A DNA stretch of 64,000 bases from Mytilus edulis (taxonomy: Eukaryota; Mollusca; Bivalvia; Mytilida; Mytilidae): NCBI RefSeq assembly GCF_963676685.1, contig NC_092345.1:72405960-72469959 (forward strand). The letters are read 5' to 3'. The notes beneath the pieces were generated by a model. It searched no databases. It had not been told where the DNA came from and saw only the letters and a program-made list of their open reading frames with translations. Both the position numbers and the translations under genes were made by a program. Positions 50,501-59,864 of this stretch are shown piece after piece. Position 1 is the stretch's first letter. Each line of letters opens with the position of its first letter.

Positions 50501-53093
50501 TGTCCGTTGTTATGGCATAACGGTTGAGTCGAAATCGAATTAAAATCTTCGTTAAATCATTCAGTATCGGCGGAGTGTTCATGAGACAGTCATTCAAACT
50601 TGGATGGTTTGGTGAAATCCGACAACTACAATCGTAAACTATTCTAATTGGCGTCGTGCTTGAGTCCTTTTTTACTGGATGATGTGGAATGTAGTGAATT
50701 TTGTTCGGAATCGGTTCAGTTTCATATACTCTTTCAATGAATCCGCGGTTTTCTTGATCCGTTATGATATCGCTATACTTCTTTAACATATTTGGTTCTT
50801 GGCGCAGTCTCCTGATTACGCTTTCTGTTCTTTTCTTTGTTACAGCATAGTTTAATGGTAACTCATCGTGGTCGGTTTTCCAGGGTAACTTTGCGTAATA
50901 TTTGTGGTCTCGAAACTCAATTGAAGATACTTGGTAATTTCGTATGTAATCATTCTCTTTTTCGTGTACTTCCGGAGATTCAATTCCTATAGCCTCGAGC
51001 TTCCAAAACGCTTCTAAGTCGTGTTCCTCAGTTTTACGTGAAATAAGCACATTGAAAATACTAGACGTTGTTGAGTGCTTTGATTTTTCTGAGTGTAACG
51101 GTCCAGAAAGTAAGTATCCTAGTTTCGATTTGACTGCGATAGGTCCGTTTCCGCGTACAACTTTATCTTCAATTATTTCCCAATAAAAATCGGCTCCAAT
51201 CAATAACGAAATTTCAAAGGTATCTTGTTGCGTAACAGGATGTGCGAGCTTTAGTCCTTTCAAATAGTTATTGTTCCTGTCAATGTAACGAATGTGGTTC
51301 TGTAACGGCGTAGCTATCATGGGAACGATTAAAACCTGTATTGGGATTTTATGTCCAGTTTCAGTTTCAACATAAACTGTGGTTTTATCAAGTCGCCTAG
51401 CATTTGCGTTGGTTTCTCCGAATGATGAGAGTTGAATATTGTCGGCTCCTTCTCTCTGTAGATTCAATTTACGCGCAAGACTCTCCGTTACAAAAGATCT
51501 TTGAGCGCCTTCATCAAACAAAATATTCGTATCAGTACAATGACGATCTGACCAAACGGGGGCCACGGCAGTTTTCAACAATACATTTGAGTGAAATTGT
51601 GCTGATGAGTGTAAAATCGTGGAATCTTCTTGTATCTCGGTGTCCTTCACAAGATTTACTATAGTTGATGTAGATGGCGTAGTTTCGTTCTTATTACAAC
51701 TGTTTAAAGGATTGTTCGTGTCAGAGTTACTTCTCTTGTCAGGGTCTGCGGTGTGTTTAACTTCGCTACATAAACTAGTGTGGTGTCTTTTACTGCAGTT
51801 ACGACATGAGCCTTTTGATTTGCATTCCTTTATGTGATGTTTACCGAGGCAGTTGAAACATAAATGGTTTTGTTTAACGATAGCGAGGCGTTTATCTAAA
51901 TCGCGTATTTTCGGGCAATTGGCAGGCGAATGAATATCTTTGCAGAAAATGCACGGCTTAGCTGATAAATGGTGATTTGCATTTCTAGTACTTGCGTTGT
52001 GTTTTCTTTGTGATTTAGCACCGGCGAAAAAGGTTGAAGTCGAAATATCACTTTCCGTCTGTGAAACTTGGCCGGCTTCCATAATTTGTATTTCCTTAAG
52101 TATACTTTTTCGAAGATCTCGTAATAGCCAATTTGTCGTACCATGTTCCCGCGCGAGATGCTTTCTGATTTCTCCGGGCAGTTTGTTGATTATAATCGGG
52201 ACTAATAAATTACCGTATGAGTCCTGTGTCTGTCCAAGCGATTCAAGTCCTCTAACTAAACTCTCCATTTTGTCATAAAACATTCTCAGGCTTATGAGGT
52301 CATTCCGGGGTGGCGTAATATCAAGCAGTGCTTGTAGGTGTGCTTGTGTTATTTTATGAGTCTGTCCAAATCTCTCTATCAGAACATTTACGGCTTCGGC
52401 ATAGTTAGCGTTAGTTAGAGAAAATCCGGCAATTGTCTGAGCGGCTTCGTTTTCTAATTGGGCCTTCAAATAATTAAACTTTTGAACATCTGTCAATGTT
52501 GGGTTGTAATGAACTGCCGATTCGTAAGAATCCCAAAAGCTCGGCCATTCTAAAATATTGCCATTAAATGTAGGTAAAGTTAATTTTGGCAAACGGTGAT
52601 TGCTGGATATAGCGGACGGGACAGTATAGCTTGACGTGGGAATTGATGTGGCAATTTGGCTTGCCTCTGTTAAAATTCGAGCGGCATCATTTGACTGTGG
52701 CAATGACGGGGCGGCATAACTTGTCTGTGCAATTGCGGGTGAACTAGTAGGAATGAACGGTGGACTGTCTACATTTAAAACTTGATAAGACGAATGTGAT
52801 GGTTGATTGGAAATAGGTTGTGATGTTTTATCTATGAATATCTTAAAATGTCTCAGTTTAGTAACAAAATTTGTAGTATACTCATCTGTGTCTACGATTT
52901 CCGTCTCTATATCCTCTGTTTCCGATGCGTTCTCAATTTGTTCATTCAGTGTGTCGAGTAACTTCTTCTTCTGTTGTAGATTTTCGTATGTGGCTAACAG
53001 CTCCTCTCTGTCGAATTCAGAACTTTCTTTTGCGTCGGCAAATTTTCGTAAAAGTCTGGTAACGGCACTACGATTGCCCGTTATCCTGGTCAC
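47580..53093 (-). CDS. BEL/Pao Gag-Pol polyprotein
   Basis: 1837 residues in one frame. Gag part with a LPKLTLPTFNGNILEWPSFWDSY motif split across about residues 168-190 and a DUF1759-like helical region. Three zinc knuckles: CIFCKDIHSPANC (~379), CFNCLGKHHIKEC (~409) and CRNCSKRHHTSLC (~427). Aspartic protease of the A16/A17 type: LFDEGAQRSFV (~525). RT: TDIEKAFLHVGLHEDDRDVT (~858), FGATCSPFILN and LYVDNILSS (~939), with Asn in place of the second Asp of the catalytic YVDD box. RNase H: HVFVDASTKAYGAV (~1112) and LWSDSQIVLHWL. Integrase: DAHRQVLHSG and CVTCRK finger (~1421-1465), then Asp in TGIDFTGAL, Asp in ILSDNAST, Glu in GWWERLIGL. The first codon in this frame is GTG within the primer site; no in-frame AUG exists up to the stop inside the LTR, so the true start is uncertain. 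Confidence 0.95.
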   Translation of the reverse strand: MTRITGNRSAVTRLLRKFADAKESSEFDREELLATYENLQQKKKLLDTLNEQIENASETEDIETEIVDTDEYTTNFVTKLRHFKIFIDKTSQPISNQPSHSSYQVLNVDSPPFIPTSSPAIAQTSYAAPSLPQSNDAARILTEASQIATSIPTSSYTVPSAISSNHRLPKLTLPTFNGNILEWPSFWDSYESAVHYNPTLTDVQKFNYLKAQLENEAAQTIAGFSLTNANYAEAVNVLIERFGQTHKITQAHLQALLDITPPRNDLISLRMFYDKMESLVRGLESLGQTQDSYGNLLVPIIINKLPGEIRKHLAREHGTTNWLLRDLRKSILKEIQIMEAGQVSQTESDISTSTFFAGAKSQRKHNASTRNANHHLSAKPCIFCKDIHSPANCPKIRDLDKRLAIVKQNHLCFNCLGKHHIKECKSKGSCRNCSKRHHTSLCSEVKHTADPDKRSNSDTNNPLNSCNKNETTPSTSTIVNLVKDTEIQEDSTILHSSAQFHSNVLLKTAVAPVWSDRHCTDTNILFDEGAQRSFVTESLARKLNLQREGADNIQLSSFGETNANARRLDKTTVYVETETGHKIPIQVLIVPMIATPLQNHIRYIDRNNNYLKGLKLAHPVTQQDTFEISLLIGADFYWEIIEDKVVRGNGPIAVKSKLGYLLSGPLHSEKSKHSTTSSIFNVLISRKTEEHDLEAFWKLEAIGIESPEVHEKENDYIRNYQVSSIEFRDHKYYAKLPWKTDHDELPLNYAVTKKRTESVIRRLRQEPNMLKKYSDIITDQENRGFIERVYETEPIPNKIHYIPHHPVKKDSSTTPIRIVYDCSCRISPNHPSLNDCLMNTPPILNDLTKILIRFRLNRYAITTDIEKAFLHVGLHEDDRDVTRFLWLSNPSDPDSHLIEYRFKAVLFGATCSPFILNATLLKHLQQTNNTTRKLLERDLYVDNILSSLNTEDDAIVYFKEARTLMNKAGFNLRSWTSNSEKVRTLAATENVLDTDEETKILGMRWNSVTDELFYPKREILNSSQIVTKREILKHSSRIYDPLGLLSPVTIRNKILLQDIWKRGFDWDQKVDEDIRISWMDLAKDVEQVTHEVFNRYLFSKTSCNSTGNNLHVFVDASTKAYGAVAYLCNGSDSTLVMAKTRVAPLKELTLPQLELMAAVIGARLVNHLKSTLECSSITLWSDSQIVLHWLKSTKTLKRFITNRVNEINDLTYSHIWKYCPTDCNPADLLTRGITSEKYKESTLWKKGPNWLTDTSKFPNTTIVSDASLSVLINEQENSQATRDISTDKNENQPGLHVIMDLNRYGSYKRLLRITAYVQRFVSRCRKQRNSRQTGLLKPPEIQKSAELWIKHCQETSFSEEYKALKSKTTTNLPRIRQLRLFLDDNNLMRCQGRIHNAPISEFAKFPYILPSNHALSELIIMDAHRQVLHSGCNMTITHIRQTFWIPAIRQVVRKMLRRCVTCRKIIGKPYSAPDPPPLPKIRLQEAPPFTATGIDFTGALHVRQIDKSLVKAYICLFTCASTRAIHLEVVTNLTVDTFLQAFRRFVSRKSLPRLILSDNASTFVSASDEITRLCKSEKLQEAFSLQGIERRFIPKRAPWFGGWWERLIGLTKTSIRKVLGKSLIDLETLQTVTTEIESILNDRPLTYISSDLVDSEPLTPAHLLYGRRINTLPYPRGEDIDIENYDTNITNLDKRAKRQSLIIQQFWNRWKSEYLTSLREFHQKTGNNKRRIEIGDLVQIHDEKPRIGWKTAIVEDLVKGNDGHVRSAVVRTKNGITNRPIVKLYPLEIHIESENTDTEQKTTHPTKKDDITERQLSTREASKRAKENIKTFYGLSK

Positions 53094-53100
53094 GGCACCA
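53085..53100 (-). promoter_or_regulatory. Primer binding site of the BEL element
   Basis: On the element strand TGGTGCCGTGACCAGG follows the LTR end after four bases (ttta). The TGG start is complementary to a tRNA CCA end. Similar sites are usual in BEL/Pao elements; the tRNA identity is not certain. The Gag-Pol frame is already open across this site. Confidence 0.7.
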
Positions 53101-53104
53101 TAAA

Positions 53105-53271
53105 TGTGGGGACGATATCATATAATATAACTCTGATAAAATACACAACAGCTTTGTAGTTTGACGTTTACTAGTTACTAAGAAAAAGATAAGGTGACGT
53201 CGCCGTTGTGACGTCGACCTTGGTTACAATGTTTCTTCCGAGACGTTGCCGGTCCCGCGGTCTTCTCGACA
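53105..53271 (-). repeat. 5' LTR of the BEL element (element orientation)
   Basis: 167 bp, identical by eye to 47204-47370. It contains gtgacgtcgccgttgtgacg, with two TGACGT words that could be CRE-like promoter sites. Confidence 0.95.
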
Positions 53272-53344
53272 AATATAAACAAAAAGAAGTGCCATTTATT
53301 ATTGATAATAGTGATAATGATAACACTGACTTTTTTACTTTCAG

Positions 53345-53517
53345 TAAGCACACGAAAGAGATGTATAATTTTAGAGAGATGTGTCAAGTGTTGTAAAATA
53401 TTAAATAACACAGGATTGTACTGCCGAATTTGTTTATGCTTTGAGTGTGAAAACAGTTACAAAGATGTATTTCCTAAATGTGGCCAAACAGAGCCTTACG
53501 GGATGCACAAACAATGA
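53345..53517 (+). CDS. Terminal coding exon of a small cysteine-rich peptide, copy B
   Basis: After the acceptor ttttttactttcag the phase-matched frame runs 56 residues to TGA. It carries RCIILERCVKCCKIL, then GLYCRICLCFECE, then the conserved tail FPKCGQTEPYGMHKQ. Nine cysteines are present, against five in copy A. Relative to copy A the Tyr-to-Cys and Ser-to-Cys differences come as a pair, which would fit one extra disulfide bond. The exon is separated from its upstream part by the BEL element, so the intron is now more than 6 kb. The family is unrecognised; a secreted defence-type peptide or small metal-binding protein are both possible. Confidence 0.6.
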
Positions 53518-53540
53518 ACTCTAGATATGTATGTGCGCAT

Positions 53541-54004
53541 TTGGCTATCTTATGTATATTGTGTCAATCCTGTATTTAATGAGGAAACCAATAAAACATT
53601 TTTATCTTCTATCTTACCTAATGTGAAATGCAATCTCGGGACATCATTGACATCCGTGACAACAAAGTCTCTAGCCAAAATGAAGTCAGTAAATTGCAAA
53701 CGCCAATGCTTTCTTCGTTATTTTAGGCTAGGTAAATCATATGTTAATTTAAAAATTAAAAAAAAAATGTATTAAAATTGCTACGACAGCTGAAATGTCC
53801 TTGCTTGGATAAATCAAAACGCGGTATCAGTTAAAGACTGCTAGTCGAATCCAGTATGACAAAACTCATTTACTGAAGCATAACTTAAATTAATTGATTA
53901 AGTAACATCACATGATTAGACAAAGTCACAATGGTAAACTCAAATCATGCAGTGATGCAGTAAGTGACAACTTTGTCTAACTCACCTGAGGCGACCCCCA
54001 GTTA
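53541..54004. other. No gene recognised
   Basis: An 82-codon frame (53527-53775) directly follows the peptide exon, has Lys/Asn-rich content and no known domain. It more likely represents 3' UTR and flanking DNA. Confidence 0.45.
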
Positions 54005-54175
54005 TTGGCGGGAGTTAGTGTTGCCAAGTCTTTAGTCTTCTATGCATTGTTTTGTGTACTATTGTTTGTCTGTTGTCTGTCCATAGTGTTGTCTGTTTAT
54101 TTTAGACTTATGAGTTTGAATGTTCATATGGTATCTTTCGCCTCTCTTCTTTCTGACTCCTTTCTTGGTTGTCTT
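54005..54175 (+). repeat. Dispersed repeat R5 (Penelope-type 3' end)
   Basis: ggagttagtgttgcc, ctattgtttgtctgttgtct, tgtctgtttattttagactt and atgagtttgaatg follow the order found after the decayed Penelope reverse transcriptase at 60735-60885. It is probably a solo 3' fragment of that family. A 61-codon hydrophobic frame over it is an artefact of T-rich sequence. Confidence 0.65.
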
Positions 54176-54584
54176 TGCAACAGAAGGTAATACCTTTTAT
54201 CATGGAAATTTTATTTCATAGCAATTGATCGAAAAGCAAACAAATTCCATAAACGCATATGCAATAAAACACGTAAAACTAAGAGGTATATAAAAAGTAA
54301 GAAAGCAAAATCCACATCTGATATCACAGCCATGGTTGTTATTTGTCTCCTGTCATCCTGTATACTAGTAAGTTTGGTATGGCTGTCTTGTGTTTGATAT
54401 TGTTAAAAGAGTGGGATAGATTACAAATATTATACTGCAGTGAAATATTCTAGTTACTCCTGCAATTTGATTGGTTACAAAAACAGGGAATACGCACATA
54501 TTCTTGTGAAGGAAAACAAAAATAACAAGAGGCTTTAAAGAGCCTGTATCGCCATGAACCATTTCATTTGGTAAAATTCAACAT

Positions 54585-55130
54585 GAAACGGCAATAACTC
54601 TTAAGAGTTAACTGACAATTTCAGTCGTGTTTACATATGTGTAGATTTTGTTTGGTTGATAAAGTTCGATATCTAAAGTTTCTATCAATCTATTACAGTT
54701 TTCAAATTAAAAGACAAACATGCAAAAAATTGGACAAAAATCGTCCTTAAAAGGCAATAACTGCAAGAAGCCTTCAACGGACGATTTAGGTCATGTTGAT
54801 TATTTGTTGATGTTGTTTTGAAATTTTAAGTTTCTTTCTATCTAATATAGTTAAAAAGATGAAAATATTTTTAGGTTTTTTTTTTTAGTGAAAATCGTCA
54901 TTAAAGGGCAATGACTCATCAAGGAGTCGTCTGATGATATCAGCCATGTTTTTACTTATTTGTAGATCTGGTCTTGCTTATCAATTTCCTGACAAAAAAA
55001 ATTCTGTATCTTTTGTAGTTTTCAAAACATTGGACAAAAATTGGGGGAACTTAATTATAAAATTTGCTGTTTAAGGGTCATCACTCCTATAAGAAGTCAC
55101 CTGACAGTTTGCGTGTAGGTCTGAAGATTT
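54585..55130 (+). repeat. Degenerate tandem repeat, period about 150-170 bp
   Basis: Four diverged units start at ggcaataactcttaagag (54588), ggcaataactgcaagaag (54760), ggcaatgactcatcaagg (54909) and gggtcatcactcctataag (55075). Each is followed by a ctgac or gac word, a gtagat word, tttctatc-type strings and a run before attggacaaaaat. I recognise the aagggcaataactcc word as a widespread bivalve repeat. No protein is seen. Confidence 0.75.
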
Positions 55131-55204
55131 TAAACTTTCTGCCACTTTCAGTTATTCTTTTTGCATACCTGTTTTCAAAATAAAAGACAAAATATCCATT
55201 TCAC

Positions 55205-55245
55205 TATCGGGCAGGTAAATTTAATATACCACAGGGACATTCAAA
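55205..55245 (-). repeat. R5 fragment, minus strand
   Basis: The reverse complement reads cgacttattagtttgaatg followed by tccctgtggtat, matching the R5 end at 54110 and 60836. Confidence 0.55.
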
Positions 55246-55983
55246 CTAATAAGTCGGAAATAATCTGGCAATGCTATGACTGTATACAATATATATATAG
55301 CTATATACTGAAACGGAAAACAAAAACCTGATTTATTCCACTTACAGTGACGAAAATAAGTTAGTATAACAAGTGTAATATTGGCACTGCTAGCTGCTAT
55401 AGACCGAACTGCACAATTGTTCACAGAAAACTATGTCAATCACTTGTATAAATGTTTTACATTTTGTTTTATAACATCTGAAAAACAAAACTAAGTAAAC
55501 AATCTATTTTCAGAAACAGTTAACCTACCATTTGACTTGTTGATCAAATAATTATAGATATACTTCTTGCCTGTCCTGTTTCTGTCACCTGTGTAAGATG
55601 TGTTTCGAGAAAGGAAGAGAAACCGAAGTTACAATCTAGAAGCTATAAAAAACAATCTAATTCAAGTAACAGTATCAAAATGTATTTTCGTCCTGAGCCA
55701 TATCTTTTATATGCATAATTTTTATTGACATCATGTATGGGAACTCAAGAAACCATTTAGAAACATGTTCATGCCCCCATTGCCACAACTGAAGGTTTTT
55801 GAAGTATATATGTAGGACTCAAATCTATGGTGGGTTCCAGATCTATGGCAGAATCCTAATTTATGATAAATATCATGTCATCCCAAATCTATGGCGAATT
55901 TTTTAGATTCCTAATCTATGGCAGATGATTTCGATGTCGAAATGTCTGGCCAAAGAAAACAAAAGAGCTGCTTTAAAGTTAAA

Positions 55984-56235
55984 CCTGCAGTATGAGAAAA
56001 AAACGGACGAGAAGCACTACTAGGAAGCATATATGTTATTTCACAAATTTAGGGTTGAAATTATGTGCCCAGAAGAATTGGTATTTCCTTTTCTGTATAC
56101 CTGACCCAACCTGCAGTATAAGAAAAAAACGGACGAGAAGCACTACTAGGAAGCATATATGTTATGTCACAAATTTAGGGTTGAAATTATGTGCCCAGAA
56201 GAATTGGTATTTCCTACTCTGTATACCTGACCCTT
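55984..56235 (+). repeat. 126-bp tandem duplication
   Basis: Two nearly identical copies begin cctgcagtatgagaaaaaaa and cctgcagtataagaaaaaaa and end at the gtatacctgaccc string. The 90-codon frame over both copies simply repeats the same residues and has no known domain. Confidence 0.9.
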
Positions 56236-56281
56236 CACAACACAAAAACCAATTGTTTTTTTAACTAGTTACATGTATAAA

Positions 56282-56420
56282 ATAAAATTGAGAAAGGAAA
56301 TGGTGAATATGTCAAAGCGACAACCACCCGACCACAGAGCAAACAACAGCCGAAGGCAACCAATGGGTCTTCAATGTAGCGAGAATTCCCGCACCCGTAG
56401 GTGTCCTTCAGCTGGCCCCT
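56282..56420 (-). repeat. Dispersed repeat R2, minus strand, full length
   Basis: attgagaaaggaaatggtga through ccttcagctggcccctaaa, the mirror of 15294-15435. It lies inside the foldback element. Confidence 0.82.
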
Positions 56421-57164
56421 AAAATATGCATAATAGTACAGTGATAATGGACGTCATACTAAACTCCGAATTTACAGAAAACTATGTCACAGACATCTAT
56501 TTGAGCGTTAGATAATAAAAATATTTTGTAAATGATGACGATGAAGTCCTGTAATGAACAATGACTCGCCTCAAACACGTGACTTTCAAAAACAAATCCT
56601 TAGTTCTCCGAGAGTATACATTCGACATGTTGATAGCGAAAAATTAAATTAATATCTATTAGAAATCTATGACATATCTATTTTTCTGTATCTAAAAAAA
56701 GATTATTTGCTACAATAGTACACTTTGTCACTGCTACATAGCTGACAATATACTTTTCGTTATGTTACATATAAAATGAAATAGACTTGTATAATTAAGG
56801 GTAAAGGCAACATAAGGAACACCATAAGAGAAAACAAGACCTGAAACAAACATAATTGTCATAATATTATTTGTTTATGGATAAGGGTCCCTTGCAAACT
56901 TGCTTTTCGATCTTTTTCTTTTCCTTCTGTTTTGCATTGTATAACAAAGCCGTCCCCGTTAGCAGCAGCTTCGAAGCTACATGACGTTATTTAATTGTGA
57001 CGGAAAATTGCGTAATTTCAAAATCTGTCATAGATTTGGAGAAAACAAAAACCTGCCACAGATTTGTGATTTGTTCGGCGTTTGTGACATCATATTTACC
57101 ATAGATTAGGAATTTGCCATAGATATGGAACCCGCCATAGATTTGAGTCCTACATATACCTCCG

Positions 57165-57510
57165 TAAAGCTAGGTTCACACTGCCGATTAGATCAACTCG
57201 ATGATCCCGACTGTCCAAATTTCCACGACCAAGCGTGACCAAATTCTTGATCTGGCCTATTTAAGACTGCTCCGACTGCTATCCGACTGTACACGACCTT
57301 AACACGACCATTAACGACTCCTTCACTACTCCTTCACGACTCAAATCCGACCACTAATTTAGTACATATTCGATAATTCCGACCAATTCACGATCTCTAC
57401 ACGATCTTCAATCGACTAGCTAGACCAAATCAACTATACTCGATCTCAGCCTGATCTCGGCCAGACAAGATCGACTTGATCGTATAAGGGTCGTAGGGAT
57501 AGTCGGGCAT
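57165..57510. repeat. Cluster of degenerate cgac/gatc words
   Basis: Immediately right of the foldback end, a stretch beginning aggttcacactgccgattag is unusually rich in ccgact, acgacc and gatc words on one strand and in tcgat words. There is no fixed period and no reading frame. Compare the cluster at 61855-62345, which starts with a similar cacactg-ccga string. Confidence 0.6.
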
Positions 57511-59050
57511 TGGTAGGGTATGCTACCATTTCAGTATAAAAACATCTGATTATTTTTATATCTCCTGCAGCAGCGGAGGAGGCGTTAATTATTACACTTG
57601 TTTGTCCGTAAGTACGTTTACCTACGTCTCAACACTTAGTTTCTGTTTTCTAATTTTATTTTGCCTCAACCAAATTCAATGAAACGCAATACCATAAAAC
57701 ACAGATCAAATGCGAATTTGGGTGGTGTCTCTTTTATCGTTCGTGAGCAATGACGTTATATGCAAGCTGGGGTATTATCTGTGTCCAATGGACACGTTCC
57801 CGGTTTATTTGGCTAGATTCTGTACACAGAAGGTCTGAGTAAAATTATACATTTAAAATATCTATTACATGAAAATAAAGCAGTTGGATTATTTGGCAAG
57901 GTGGTTAGAGCTAAGATAGACAGGTAAATAGCTGTGACGGTGCTTGAAGAGATCATAGAAAACAAACAAAAAGGGGTAGACAGCAAAGGGTGCCAAAAAA
58001 TCTAGATGATGCAGTGGCTGACAAGGCGACCACTGTGTAGGCAGAATAAATTGTAATCACAAAAACACTGAACTCCGAGAAAAATCTAGAATGGAAAGTC
58101 CCTTATGAAATGGCAAAATCATAAGTATGAGAGACTCGCCTTGCAAGAGCTGCACAAAGAGGACCCCAACGGTTAAAAAAACTTCCTGAAAGTAAAGTAG
58201 GACGCTGATTTGTTGTGGAAGTTTTACTGCTTTTTTTCTTCAAAATGAGATTTGTCACTGGATTAGTACTGATGTTAGATAGCAATATATACATAAATAT
58301 TACCACCCCCTTTTCCTTTCGTTCATACAAATTAAGCTTACTGTGTCATATATGTGCATATGTATGTAATTAGTATTTTCCTTGGTCTGACACCCAGTAG
58401 TTGAATGGTTCAATATATTTCTTTTTGGTGTATCCATAGCAACAACCTGCCTTTTTTTTTACTAATTATATTGCAAAAAGGGGGTAAAGATGTCACATAT
58501 TTTCCCACAATTTGGCCAAAAATAGAAATGTAAACCCCCTTGAGGATATCTTTTGTGAAACTGTTTACATGTGTCTATCACGAATTCAAATAAAAATTAT
58601 TTGTCTTTCGTCTCATTTTTTTTAAAATAAAATTGTATCAAAAAGCGTATGAAAAAAAGTGTTAGTAAACATTCGACGTTACGGTGACAAATAGTTGTTA
58701 CTTTTTGTGTCATTTGGTGTCATGTGGAGAGTTGTTTCATTGGCAATTATAAAACATCTTCTTATTTTTATACTACAAAAATTTCTGGACACACAGAAAA
58801 TACGGACAGTCAAACAAAAATAGCCCGCTAAAAATCTAAAATATGATATTGATGTTCTTAAAAAAAAAGTTTGCAGGCTAAATGAGTCTTCAGCTGTCTA
58901 ATAATGAATTTTAATGTACAATTACTTTCATATTTTAAAAATCCTCTGTTGTCAAAATGCAGAATCTACTTGCCTTCTGAAACAACTGAGATCATTCCAG
59001 GTTTTATTAGGTTTCCTGTGGCTAAGTATTTAGTTTTTTTTATGTTGTGT
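57511..59050. other. No gene; R4 and R1 fragments
   Basis: 58035-58135 is an R4 copy (atcacaaaaacactgaact, aatggcaaaatcataag). 58672-58765 is an R1 copy (cgttacggtgacaaatagtt, ttgtttcattggcaattata). The rest shows nothing recognisable. Confidence 0.6.
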
Positions 59051-59055
59051 GATAT

Positions 59056-59860
59056 AGACTATTTCGCTTAGAACGTTCCTGATGAAGGTAAATCCAGAAA
59101 AGCCCTTCGGACGCAATAAATTATTAAACGTGTTGTTTTCAATTGGTTTTTACATCACTACGCCGATACCTTTGCTGGTGGACTACCAGTCCTCGAGGGT
59201 ATCATCAGCTCAGTAGTCAGTATTTCGGTACTGACATGATTTAACAAACTTTACTAAAATAATCCGTTTTTAAACTTTGAAATAATTTAGAAACTAAGGT
59301 TTCAACTCCCTCAGGCAAAGTTGGCTTTTAGATGAATTTGGCTATTCATTTTTAGGTATTTTGATATATAGCTCTTCAACGGGTTCGATACTTATACATC
59401 TTCGGATTTAAAATATTTGGCTTAGATCGTTCCTGATGAAGGTAAATCTAGAAAAGCGCTTTGGACGCAATAAATTATTGAACGTGTTGTTTTCAATTTT
59501 TTTTTTACATCACTGGACAGATACCTTTGCTGGTGGACTATCAGTCCTCGAGGGCATCATCAGCTCAGTAGTCAGTATTTCGGTACTGACATGATTTAAC
59601 AAACTTTACTAAAATTGTCCGCTTATAAATTTTGAAATAATTAAGAAACTAAGGTTTCAACTCCCTCAGGCAAAGTTGGCTTTTAGATGAATTTGGCTAT
59701 TCATTTTTAGGTATTTTGATATAAAGCTCTTCAACAGTTTCGATACTTATACATCTTCGGATTTAAAATATTTGGCTTAGATCGTTCCTGATGAAGGTAA
59801 ATCCAGAAAAGCGCTTCGGACGCAATAAATTATTAAACGTGTTGTTTTCAATTTTTTTGT
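59056..59860 (+). repeat. Tandem 355-bp repeats of a Penelope-like element with hammerhead-like cores
   Basis: The string gttcctgatgaaggtaaatc recurs at 59075, 59429 and 59784, a 355-bp period with about 2.2 copies. Intervening shared strings include tttgctggtggact, cctcgagggyatcatcagct and ggtttcaactccctcagg. Penelope-like elements carry such tandem terminal repeats with hammerhead ribozymes. Each unit has CTGATGA followed 11 nt later by GAAA, and in the second unit CGTTC before the core can pair with GAACG after it. Stem II is short with an A-A mismatch. Confidence 0.75.
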
Positions 59861-59864
59861 CTTA

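Larger units (their letters stand above)
47204..53271 (-). mobile_element. Intact BEL/Pao LTR retrotransposon
   Basis: 6068 bp, bounded by 167-bp LTRs that appear identical and flanked by AATAT on both sides (47199-47203 and 53272-53276), a 5-bp target duplication typical of BEL/Pao. One long frame encodes Gag-Pol on the minus strand. Identical LTRs and an intact frame imply very recent insertion. Removing it restores collinearity of block B with block A within the peptide-gene intron. Confidence 0.96.
55806..57158. repeat. Foldback element with about 100-bp inverted ends
   Basis: The left end (55806-55905: tatatgtaggactcaaatct, gggttccagatctatggca) is the inverted copy of the right end (57050-57158: ccgccatagatttgagtcct, cctacatata). 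Both ends are built of repeated aatctatggc words. The 1.15-kb interior holds a 126-bp tandem duplication, an R2 copy and otherwise AT-rich DNA, with no transposase frame. It is therefore non-autonomous. Confidence 0.8.

Noticed and set aside
55992..56264. 90-codon frame with two identical halves
   Set aside because: Simply the translation of a 126-bp tandem duplication inside a foldback element.
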